DNA of 47,969 bases, from positions 1-47,969 of the forward strand of contig JABSSD010000038.1 in the NCBI GenBank assembly GCA_013214575.1, in the 5' to 3' direction. Below are positions 41,112 through 47,969 of the stretch, piece by piece. The DNA is from Paracoccaceae bacterium (GTDB lineage: Bacteria; Pseudomonadota; Alphaproteobacteria; Rhodobacterales; Rhodobacteraceae). The position numbers were made by a program, and so were the translations under genes. Within the stretch, counting starts at the first letter, position 1, and every line of letters begins with the position of its first letter. The notes under the pieces were generated by a model. It did not search any database. It was given only the letters and a program-made list of their open reading frames with translations, and was not told where the DNA came from.

Positions 41112-43556
41112 ATGAGCCAAAAACTAATCATTATCGGGGCAGGTATGGCCTCAGGCAGGGTGATCGAACACCTGCGCGAGACAAGCCCTGATACCTATGA
41201 CATCACCCTGTTCAATGGTGAGCCACGCGGCAACTACAACCGGATCATGCTGTCGCCTGTTCTGTCCGGCGACAAGACCTGCGATGAAATCATCATCCAC
41301 GACGACGCATTCTACGAAGAGCATAACGTCACCTGCCGGTTTGGTGAAAAGGTTGCCTCGGTCAATACCGCCGCCAAAACCGTCACCTCTGAGAACGGCG
41401 ATGTGCTGGCCTATGACAAACTGCTGTTTGGCACCGGTTCAAACCCCTTTATCATCCCCCTGCCCGGCCATGATCTGGACGGCGTAATTGCTTACCGCGA
41501 TCTGGAAGACACCGAACAGATGATGGGCCTCGGCGATACTCATAAGGCGGTGGTCATCGGCGGCGGTCTGCTGGGACTAGAGGCTGCGGCTGGAATGGCG
41601 GCGCGTGGCGTTGATGTCACCGTGATCCATATCATGGGCCACTTGATGGAGCGTCAGCTGGACGAAGCGGCGGGCTACCTGCTGCGCCGCGCGCTGGTTG
41701 ATAAAGGCATCACCGTTAAATGCTCGGCCAACTCCAATGAGATTCTGGGCAGAAATGGCAAAGTCCGCGCGCTGCTGCTGGATGATGGCACCGAACTGCC
41801 CTGTGACCTGCTGGTCATGGCCGTGGGTATCCGCCCTAACACCGGGCTGGCCAAAGACACAGGTATCATGGTTGGGCGCGGTATCCACGTCGACGATCAA
41901 ATGCTGACCTCAAACAAAGACGTGCTGGCGGTTGGCGAATGTGTCGAACACGATGGTGCGCTGTTTGGGCTGGTTGCTCCGCTGTACGAGCAAGCCAAAG
42001 TTGTGGCCAAGACGCTGCTCGGTGAAGCGGCAACTTTTGTTCAGAAAGAGGTTTCAACCAAGCTGAAAGTCACCGGCTGTGATTTGTTCAGCGCTGGCGA
42101 CTTTGCCGAGGGCGAAAATCGCGAAGACATCATCTTTCGCGATCCTGCACGTGGCGTTTACAAACGTCTGGTCATTGAAAACAACACGCTGCTCGGCGCT
42201 GTCATGTATGGCGACACCGATGATGGCAGCTGGTTCTATGGCCTGATCAAAGACGCCCGCGACATCTCAGACATGCGCGATACGCTCATTTTTGGACCGG
42301 CCTACCAGGGAGGGTCCGCCATGGACCCGTTGGCAGCCGTTGCAGCCTTGCCGGATGATGCAGAAATCTGCGGCTGCAACGGCATTTCCAAAGCACAGGT
42401 TGTTGCGGCGATCAACACCGGCGCTCATACGCTGGATGCGGTAAAGGCAACCTCCAAGGCGGCGTCGTCCTGCGGCAGCTGCGCTGGTCTGGTGGCTGAT
42501 CTGCTGGGGATCACTTTGGGTGACGATTTCAAGATGCCGGAAAAAGAGGTCATCTGTAAATGCAGCGATCTCTCGCATGACGATCTGCGCAAGCTGATCA
42601 TTGCCAAACAGCTGAAGTCGATCCCGCAGGCAATGCAGGAGTTGGACTGGAAAACCACTTGTGGCTGCCACGTCTGCCGCCCAGCGCTGAATTACTACAT
42701 GGTTTGCGCCTGGCCCGGTACGTATGAGGATGATGGCAAAAGCCGTTTCATCAACGAACGTGTGCACGCCAACATCCAGAAAGACGGCACCTATTCGGTG
42801 GTGCCGCGGATGCTGGGCGGCATCACCACCCCAAACGAGCTGCGCGCCATCGCCGATGCGGCCGACAAATACAATGTGCCAACCGTCAAAGTCACCGGCG
42901 GTCAGCGGATCGACCTATTGGGCGTCAAGAAAGAAGACCTGCCAGCGATCTGGTATGATCTGGGCGAGGCCGGTATGATCTCCGGTCAGGCCTATGCCAA
43001 GGGCCTGCGCACCGTGAAGACCTGTGTTGGCACCGCTCATTGCCGCTTTGGTACTCAGGACTCAACCGGTCTGGGCATCAAGATCGAACAGGCCATGTGG
43101 GGCGCCTGGTCACCACATAAGTTCAAGCTGGCGGTCTCGGGCTGCCCGCGCAACTGCGCCGAGGCCACCTGTAAGGATCTCGGCATCATCTGTGTCGACA
43201 GTGGCTATCAGATCCTGGTTGGCGGCGCGGCGGGGCTGGACCTGCGTCAAACGGAACTGCTGGTTCAGGTCGCAAGTGAAGATGACGCCATCGAAGTTGC
43301 CTGCGCGTTCTACCAGCTGTACCGCGAAGGTGCGCAGTATCTGCACCGCCCATACAAATGGATCGCCAAGGTTGGTCTGGACTGGATCAAAGAGCAGATT
43401 GTTGACGATCTGGCAAACCGCAAAGAGAAGGCGGAGAGTTTCCATTTCTCGCAGCAGTTCTACCAGATTGACCCCTGGGCTGAGCGGGCGAAACAGGGCG
43501 TAGACGCCCATGAGTTCACCCCATTGGCAGACTTTACAAAGGTGGCAGCAGAATGA
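41112..43556 (+). CDS. nirB: Assimilatory nitrite reductase large subunit
   Basis: An 814-residue NAD(P)H-dependent enzyme that reduces nitrite to ammonium. Domains in order: FAD-binding (IIIGAGMASGRVIEHL), NAD(P)H-binding (VVIGGGLLGLEAAAG near residue 155), a first BFD-type [2Fe-2S] domain (EICGCNG near 420, SCGSCAG), a second (VICKCSD near 480, TTCGCHVC), and the sulfite/nitrite reductase part with siroheme-[4Fe-4S] cysteines in KTCVGTAHCRFG (near 636) and SGCPRNCAEATC (near 677). GGAG precedes the ATG. It overlaps nirD by 4 bp. It needs siroheme from a synthase outside the window. Confidence 0.96.
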   Translation: MSQKLIIIGAGMASGRVIEHLRETSPDTYDITLFNGEPRGNYNRIMLSPVLSGDKTCDEIIIHDDAFYEEHNVTCRFGEKVASVNTAAKTVTSENGDVLAYDKLLFGTGSNPFIIPLPGHDLDGVIAYRDLEDTEQMMGLGDTHKAVVIGGGLLGLEAAAGMAARGVDVTVIHIMGHLMERQLDEAAGYLLRRALVDKGITVKCSANSNEILGRNGKVRALLLDDGTELPCDLLVMAVGIRPNTGLAKDTGIMVGRGIHVDDQMLTSNKDVLAVGECVEHDGALFGLVAPLYEQAKVVAKTLLGEAATFVQKEVSTKLKVTGCDLFSAGDFAEGENREDIIFRDPARGVYKRLVIENNTLLGAVMYGDTDDGSWFYGLIKDARDISDMRDTLIFGPAYQGGSAMDPLAAVAALPDDAEICGCNGISKAQVVAAINTGAHTLDAVKATSKAASSCGSCAGLVADLLGITLGDDFKMPEKEVICKCSDLSHDDLRKLIIAKQLKSIPQAMQELDWKTTCGCHVCRPALNYYMVCAWPGTYEDDGKSRFINERVHANIQKDGTYSVVPRMLGGITTPNELRAIADAADKYNVPTVKVTGGQRIDLLGVKKEDLPAIWYDLGEAGMISGQAYAKGLRTVKTCVGTAHCRFGTQDSTGLGIKIEQAMWGAWSPHKFKLAVSGCPRNCAEATCKDLGIICVDSGYQILVGGAAGLDLRQTELLVQVASEDDAIEVACAFYQLYREGAQYLHRPYKWIAKVGLDWIKEQIVDDLANRKEKAESFHFSQQFYQIDPWAERAKQGVDAHEFTPLADFTKVAAE

Positions 43557-43888
43557 GCGATTTTATCGATATCGGTAGCCTTGATGACATCTCACCCCGT
43601 GGCGCACGGGTGGTGCGCACCCACCGGGGCGATATCGCGGTGTTTCGCACCGCCTCGGGCCAGATCTTTGCTCTCGACGAGTATCTTCCAGGCAAGGCCG
43701 GCCCTTTGTCGAACGGCATCCAGCATGACAACAAGGTTACGGACCCAATGCGCAACTGGGTCTTTGATCTGACCACAGGCGAAGCGCAGGGCGCGGACGA
43801 AGGCGCGGTTGCGACTTATCCGATCAAGCTGGAAGACGGTCGCATCCTGATCACGGCCTCTGCAGTTACTACAGTAGCGGCTGAATGA
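43553..43888 (+). CDS. nirD: Nitrite reductase small subunit, Rieske fold without cluster ligands
   Basis: A 111-residue Rieske-type protein that partners NirB. The loops that carry the Cys and His ligands in true Rieske proteins read LPGKAGPLS at 45-53 and DPMRNW at 64-69, so all four ligands (CPH and CPLH) are replaced by Leu, Gly, Asp and Arg. NirD subunits of assimilatory nitrite reductases commonly lack the cluster, so it should act as a structural subunit. It overlaps nirB and nasA by 4 bp on each side, giving tight coupling. Confidence 0.93.
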   Translation: MSDFIDIGSLDDISPRGARVVRTHRGDIAVFRTASGQIFALDEYLPGKAGPLSNGIQHDNKVTDPMRNWVFDLTTGEAQGADEGAVATYPIKLEDGRILITASAVTTVAAE

Positions 43889-46521
43889 TGGACGGCAGCG
43901 GTTTCCCCGAAGTGCGTTCAACCTGCGCCTATTGCGGAGTCGGGTGCGGGGTGCTGTTGCGTGCCGACGGCCAAGGTGGTCTGGAGGTGCGCGGTGACCC
44001 CGATCACCCGGCAAATCAGGGTCGTCTGTGCTCCAAGGGCAATGCCTTGGGCGAAACTGTTGGTCTGGACGGCCGGCTGCTGGTCCCGCGCGTCAATGGG
44101 ACTGACACCGATTGGGACACCGCGCTGGATTTGGTGGCTTCCAAATTCTCGCAAACCATCGCGGAACATGGGGCCGACAGCGTTGCCTTTTATGTCTCGG
44201 GGCAATTGCTGACCGAAGACTACTATGTGGCCAACAAGTTGATGAAAGGCTTTATCGGCTCGGCCAATATCGACACCAATTCCCGCCTTTGCATGGCCTC
44301 AACCGTGGCCGGACAGCGGCGTGCCTTTGGCAGTGACACTGTTCCCGGCACCTATGAGGATCTGGACCAGGCCGATCTGATCGTTCTGGTCGGCTCAAAC
44401 CTGGCTTGGTGCCACCCGGTGCTGAACCAGCGCATTCAGGCCGCTCGTGCGGCCCGTCCCGAGATGAAGCTGGTGGTGGTCGACCCCCGCCGCACCGCAT
44501 CCTGTGATGGCGCTGATATGCATCTGCAACTGCGCAATGGCGCTGATGTGGCTCTGTTCAATGCGCTGCTGAGTGCAATCGAAGAAAAAGACGCCACCGA
44601 CCGGGATTTCCTGCGCCAGGTGGAAGGCGCGCAAGCCGCCTTTGACGCAGCCCGGATCAGCGATGCATCTGTCACCGGGCTGGACGCCGAACAGATCCGC
44701 GCCTTCACCGATCTGTGGATCAACAATAAACGCGTGGTCACCCTGTTCAGCCAGGGGGTCAACCAGTCCTCCAGCGGCAGTGACAAAGTCAATTCGATCA
44801 TCAATTGCCACCTTGCCACCGGTCGTATCGGTTTGCCCGGCATGGGCCCGTTCAGCGTCACCGGCCAGCCCAACGCCATGGGAGGTCGCGAGGTTGGCGG
44901 TCTGGCCAATATGCTGGCATGCCATCTGGAGCTGGAGAACCCCAAGCATCGCCAAGTGGTGCAGGGTTTCTGGCAGGCTCCGACGATCCCCACGGCACCG
45001 GGGCTAAAGGCCGTTGATATGTTCAAGGCGGTGGGCGATGGCCGGATCAAGGCGCTGTGGATCATCCACACCAACCCTGCCGTATCGATGCCCGACGCCG
45101 ATGCGGTCAGCGCTGCGATCAAATCTTGCGACTTTACCGTGGTCAGCGATATCACTGGTGCCACCGATACCGCCCGGTTGTGTGACGTGTTGCTGCCTGC
45201 CAGCGCCTGGGCCGAGAAATCCGGCACCGTGACCAATTCGGACCGCACCATCAGCCGTCAGCGCGCCGTTCTGGCGGCGCCCGGTGAGGCGAAACCCGAC
45301 TGGGAAATCCTGGCCGAGGTGGGCCGCCGCATGGGCTGGGACGCGGCATTCAACTACGCATCCCCCGCTGAAATACTTGACGAATATGCCAAACTGTCTG
45401 GTCAGGCGGCGGCCCTGGGTCGTGACTTTGACATCTCGGGTCTGTCGGATCTGGGCGAAGATGGGTACGACGCGCTGGAGCCAACCCGCTGGCCGGTCAC
45501 CAAGACCCGTCAGGGTGGTCGCTTCTTTGGGGATGGTCAGTTCTTCACCCCATCCGGCAAGGCTCAGATGCTGGCGCTGCATCACCGTGCTCCTGTGGCC
45601 AAAACCGGGCCTCGGTTCCCCTTCCGTCTGAACACCGGCCGGGTGCGTGACCAGTGGCACAGCATGACCCGCACCGGTAAATCGCCGCGTCTGTCGGCGC
45701 ATCTGGCTGAGCCGTTTCTGGAAATCCACCCCCGCGACGCCGCAGATCAAGGGTTCAAACCTGCCGATCTGGTGACCGTGCGCAACCCTTTGGGCAGTGC
45801 CATCTTGAGGGCGGTGATCACCGACTCCGTATTGCCGGGTGAGGTGTTCGCCCCGATCCACTGGACCAATGAGACCGCGCCCTCGGCCCGGATCGACAAT
45901 CTGGTGCCGTCGGTTGTTGATGCGGTGTCTGGCCAGCCAGAAAGCAAGGCCGCCGTGGTGGCGCTGTCCAAGTTCAAACCGGGCTGGCACGGCTTTGCCG
46001 TCTCAATGAACCAGATGCAGCCGACAACCGACTATTGGGCCATGTCGCGCACCAACAACGGCTGGCGGGCTGAGCTGGCCAGCACCGAGGCCCCCAAAGA
46101 CTGGGCCGCCTATGCCCGTGATCTGCTGGGTGACGCGGATGCCACCAAGCAAAGCCTCTGTGATCCGGCGCGCGGTATCTATCGCTTTGCCTTTTACAAG
46201 GGTGGTCAACTGGTTGGCGCACTGTTTGCTGCACCAAACACCATCGCACTGTCGCGCGATCATTTGGCACAACTGCCCGGCACCGATGGCGATGCCGTTC
46301 TGTCCGGTCGCCCAGCCGCCGGAATGCCCGATCCCGGCCCAATTGTCTGCGCCTGCTACAACGTTGGCCGCAACACCATCCTGGCGGCGATCGAAGAACA
46401 GCGCCTGACCAGCGTCGAGGCCATTGGCGGGACTTTGTCGGCCGGAACCAATTGTGGCTCATGCCGGTCCGAACTGGCAGGCTTGCTGCCAGATCTGATC
46501 CTGCCCGTGGCGGCAGAATGA
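43885..46521 (+). CDS. nasA: Assimilatory nitrate reductase catalytic subunit
   Basis: An 878-residue molybdenum enzyme that reduces nitrate to nitrite in the cytoplasm. An N-terminal [4Fe-4S] site (C14, C17, C21, C49) precedes the bis-MGD domains (SRLCMASTVAGQRRAFG, then LSGVNQSS-like FSQGVNQSSSGSDKV and GRIGLPGMGPFSVTGQPNAM) and the C-terminal cofactor domain (RLNTGRVRDQWHSMTRTGK). A BFD-type [2Fe-2S] domain closes the protein (CACYNVGRNTIL, then GTNCGSC), as in NasA/NarB-type enzymes that take electrons from a flavoprotein or ferredoxin. It overlaps nirD by 4 bp. No separate electron-donor subunit (NasB/NasC) is in the window. Confidence 0.95.
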   Translation: MMDGSGFPEVRSTCAYCGVGCGVLLRADGQGGLEVRGDPDHPANQGRLCSKGNALGETVGLDGRLLVPRVNGTDTDWDTALDLVASKFSQTIAEHGADSVAFYVSGQLLTEDYYVANKLMKGFIGSANIDTNSRLCMASTVAGQRRAFGSDTVPGTYEDLDQADLIVLVGSNLAWCHPVLNQRIQAARAARPEMKLVVVDPRRTASCDGADMHLQLRNGADVALFNALLSAIEEKDATDRDFLRQVEGAQAAFDAARISDASVTGLDAEQIRAFTDLWINNKRVVTLFSQGVNQSSSGSDKVNSIINCHLATGRIGLPGMGPFSVTGQPNAMGGREVGGLANMLACHLELENPKHRQVVQGFWQAPTIPTAPGLKAVDMFKAVGDGRIKALWIIHTNPAVSMPDADAVSAAIKSCDFTVVSDITGATDTARLCDVLLPASAWAEKSGTVTNSDRTISRQRAVLAAPGEAKPDWEILAEVGRRMGWDAAFNYASPAEILDEYAKLSGQAAALGRDFDISGLSDLGEDGYDALEPTRWPVTKTRQGGRFFGDGQFFTPSGKAQMLALHHRAPVAKTGPRFPFRLNTGRVRDQWHSMTRTGKSPRLSAHLAEPFLEIHPRDAADQGFKPADLVTVRNPLGSAILRAVITDSVLPGEVFAPIHWTNETAPSARIDNLVPSVVDAVSGQPESKAAVVALSKFKPGWHGFAVSMNQMQPTTDYWAMSRTNNGWRAELASTEAPKDWAAYARDLLGDADATKQSLCDPARGIYRFAFYKGGQLVGALFAAPNTIALSRDHLAQLPGTDGDAVLSGRPAAGMPDPGPIVCACYNVGRNTILAAIEEQRLTSVEAIGGTLSAGTNCGSCRSELAGLLPDLILPVAAE

Positions 46522-46553
46522 ACGGACCCAAAAAGAAACAGTCTTTTCTCTGA
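46518..46553 (+). CDS. Possible cut-off start of a further gene in the nitrate operon
   Basis: The nasA stop overlaps an ATG in the same ATGA arrangement that links nirB to nirD and nirD to nasA. The frame reads MNGPKKKQSFL and then stops as the IS66 relic begins. It may be all that is left of a next operon gene, for example a siroheme synthase, but eleven codons cannot prove it. Confidence 0.25.
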   Translation: MNGPKKKQSFL

Positions 46554-46784
46554 CACAACCGACGGAACAGGTTCGCGGTTTCATCGTGGGCTGTCAGACG
46601 TGAGCCGCTGAGCTCAATGCCTTCGGTCTCAAACATCTGGCTCTGGCGATACAGCGGCAAATGATAGCCGTATTTGCTGGCTAAGATTTGCGCCCAACTC
46701 CTTAAAGCTGCCGCCACAACCCGTGCAGGTATCACTGGGGGTGATCCGCTTTGCTACCCGCTCAAGGTCTTTGGGAAGCCGTTT
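46550..46784 (-). pseudogene. IS66-family transposase (TnpC) relic
   Basis: On the minus strand two blocks of IS66 TnpC are visible. The first, from 46784, reads KRLPKDLERVAKRITPSDTC then TGCGGSFKELG, the zinc-finger segment before the catalytic part. After an internal deletion with frame change near 46685 the second reads AQILASKYGYHLPLYRQSQ and FETEGIEL, a conserved TnpC block. The rest is missing. It lies between nasA and the integrase gene, antisense to the 5' part of the integrase frame. Confidence 0.75.
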
Positions 46785-47837
46785 GCCCAGAAGTTACCTC
46801 ATGCCAATTCCAGTACGGACAAATACTGGGATGCCGAAGTTAAAGGCTTGGTGCTCTTCGTGGGGAAGCGGTCCAAGACCTGGTATTTCCAGAAAGATGT
46901 TGGCGGCCAGACCAAGCGCATTTTGATCGGCCGGTTCCCGATCATCTCGGCGCAAGCTGCGCGGCAGACCGCCCTTGGGTTTGCTCTGGAGATGGACCGA
47001 GGGGCTGGGACAGTGGCGCAAATCGGAGCACCCACTCTTGAGGCTGCGATGGACCTGTATCTTGCGCGCCCAAAACTTCGGTCAGAGAACCACAAGAGCG
47101 GAACACGTGCGCAACTGGAGCGACACCTCAAGGACTGGATGCGGTTGCCACTGGACGAGATCAGCAAGGCGATGCTGGTGCGCCGCCACCAGGACATGGC
47201 AAAGACGCCGTCCGGTGCTAATCATGTTCTGCGCAGTTTCCGGACAATCTACAACCATGCGCGCCGGACCTACGATCTGGCTGAGTGCCCTACGATGGCT
47301 ATCGAGTGGTTTGAAGAAACACCGGATGGCCGGATCATTGGCGACTTGAAGGATTGGAGGCAAACAATCGACGATCTGAGCAACCCAATTCATCGCGTGT
47401 TCTTTGAACTTCTCCTGTTTACTGGTCTCAGAAAAACCGAGGCGCTTACTCTTCAATGGAAACAAATCCAGGAAGATCGGATCCACCTACCGATGACAAA
47501 GAACGGCCGGAGTTTTGATCTGCCTATCCTGCAAGTCCACCATGAGATCCTGGCACCGCTGCGCCATCTCAGCCGTCAATGGGTGTTTCCGTCTCCAAAA
47601 TCGGTGGCAGGGCACATCACCAAACCGGAAAGGCTCAAGTATAACCCGCACATGCATCGCAGGACATTTGCGACAGTCGCCATGGAAGCTGGAGTTCTGG
47701 AGGAAATCGTTGGTCGGTTGCTGAACCATACGCCGCTGTCGATAACCGGGCAGCGATATACTCGCCCATCTTTGGATGCGCTTCGGCCCGCTATGGAAAT
47801 CGCATGTAAGGAAATCTCGGATCGTATCGAAAACTAA
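46674..47837 (+). CDS. Tyrosine-type recombinase/integrase with rearranged 5' end
   Basis: The frame of up to 387 codons encodes a phage-type integrase: an N-terminal DUF4102-like region (DKYWDAEVKGLVLFVGKRSK), a core-binding domain (about 120-215) and the catalytic domain with all key residues: R253 in TGLRKTEALTLQW, K276 in MTKNG, H326 and R329 in HMHRRT, H352 in LLNHTP and Y362 in GQRYTRP. The first 35 or so codons are antisense to the IS66 relic, and no ATG with a ribosome binding site is seen, so the native start has probably been lost and expression is doubtful. Tyrosine recombinases mark integrated islands, but no tRNA or att repeat is visible. Confidence 0.85.
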   Translation: MLAKICAQLLKAAATTRAGITGGDPLCYPLKVFGKPFAQKLPHANSSTDKYWDAEVKGLVLFVGKRSKTWYFQKDVGGQTKRILIGRFPIISAQAARQTALGFALEMDRGAGTVAQIGAPTLEAAMDLYLARPKLRSENHKSGTRAQLERHLKDWMRLPLDEISKAMLVRRHQDMAKTPSGANHVLRSFRTIYNHARRTYDLAECPTMAIEWFEETPDGRIIGDLKDWRQTIDDLSNPIHRVFFELLLFTGLRKTEALTLQWKQIQEDRIHLPMTKNGRSFDLPILQVHHEILAPLRHLSRQWVFPSPKSVAGHITKPERLKYNPHMHRRTFATVAMEAGVLEEIVGRLLNHTPLSITGQRYTRPSLDALRPAMEIACKEISDRIEN

Positions 47838-47969
47838 CGCAGTCAGCTGAACAGAACTTCAGAACCAGACAGCGGTTATTGGCTTAGTTTTGGGGGCGAC
47901 CTGAGCTCAATGGGCATCGCCCTCCCCCGCCCGTGATAGACAGCAGTGTCAACGTCGAGTTGTCGGTGC
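47838..47969. other. End of window, no gene seen
   Basis: The 132 bp after the integrase show a possible stem around GGGGGCGA and its partner TCGCCCTCCCCC, but no gene, tRNA or att-like repeat. Confidence 0.3.

Noticed and set aside
46674-47969. tRNA gene or att site next to the integrase
   Set aside because: No cloverleaf-like sequence or matching direct repeats could be seen within the window.
1-47969. CRISPR arrays or rRNA genes
   Set aside because: No regularly spaced repeats and no rRNA-like sequence were seen.

Overview
The window looks like chromosomal DNA of a marine alphaproteobacterium, most likely of the Roseobacter group (Rhodobacteraceae). This is inferred from gene content (nrtABC-nirBD-nasA nitrate cluster, CaiB/acyl-CoA dehydrogenase pair, pirin/FMN reductase/DoxX unit), moderately high GC, frequent TTG/GTG starts with good Shine-Dalgarno sites, and families of short palindromic repeats. 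It was not established by any search. Layout, region by region: (1) 1-2.9 kb holds the tail of a cut-off gene, a stretch with no convincing gene, a flavin amine-oxidase-like protein and a CpdA-type metallophosphoesterase. (2) 2.9-19.0 kb is dense in envelope and stress-type genes: cardiolipin synthase, MscS channel, a four-gene operon (small coiled-coil protein, AI-2E-family permease, DUF883-like anchor, holin-like protein), a YihY/BrkB protein, a DUF1269 protein with a long coiled coil, a neuromedin-U-like protein behind a periplasmic phosphatase, a formylglycine sulfatase, a second AI-2E permease and an AsmA protein. (3) 19.4-22.7 kb has an acyl-CoA dehydrogenase and a class III CoA-transferase, translationally coupled, with a divergent LysR regulator. 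(4) 22.8-24.9 kb has an OpgB/LtaS-like phosphoglycerol transferase followed by diacylglycerol kinase, a plausible transfer-and-recycle pair. (5) 25.2-27.8 kb is a two-gene island: an exported caspase-like protease with a C-terminal discoidin-like domain, overlapping by 4 bp a VanX-type D-Ala-D-Ala dipeptidase, bracketed by two copies of a 92-bp repeat. (6) 27.9-32.6 kb has an MFS transporter and an acetolactate-synthase-like enzyme among relics of at least four IS families (IS6, IS3, IS256, IS5). Four REP-like palindromes lie inside or at the break points of these dead transposases.  (7) 33.0-36.5 kb has a pirin/FMN-reductase/DoxX operon with divergent LysR regulator, and a small conserved-looking protein. 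(8) 36.5-46.5 kb is a complete assimilatory nitrate operon: attenuator-like leader, binding protein, permease, double ATPase, NirB, NirD, NasA. (9) 46.5-48.0 kb has an IS66 relic that seems to have truncated the 3' end of the nitrate operon and removed the native start of a tyrosine recombinase. How the genes work together: the nitrate operon imports nitrate and reduces it to ammonium. The OpgB-DgkA pair would decorate a periplasmic acceptor and return diacylglycerol to phospholipid synthesis. The caspase/VanX pair is the best candidate for an undescribed system, possibly acting on peptidoglycan or on stressed cells; its function is not known from the sequence.
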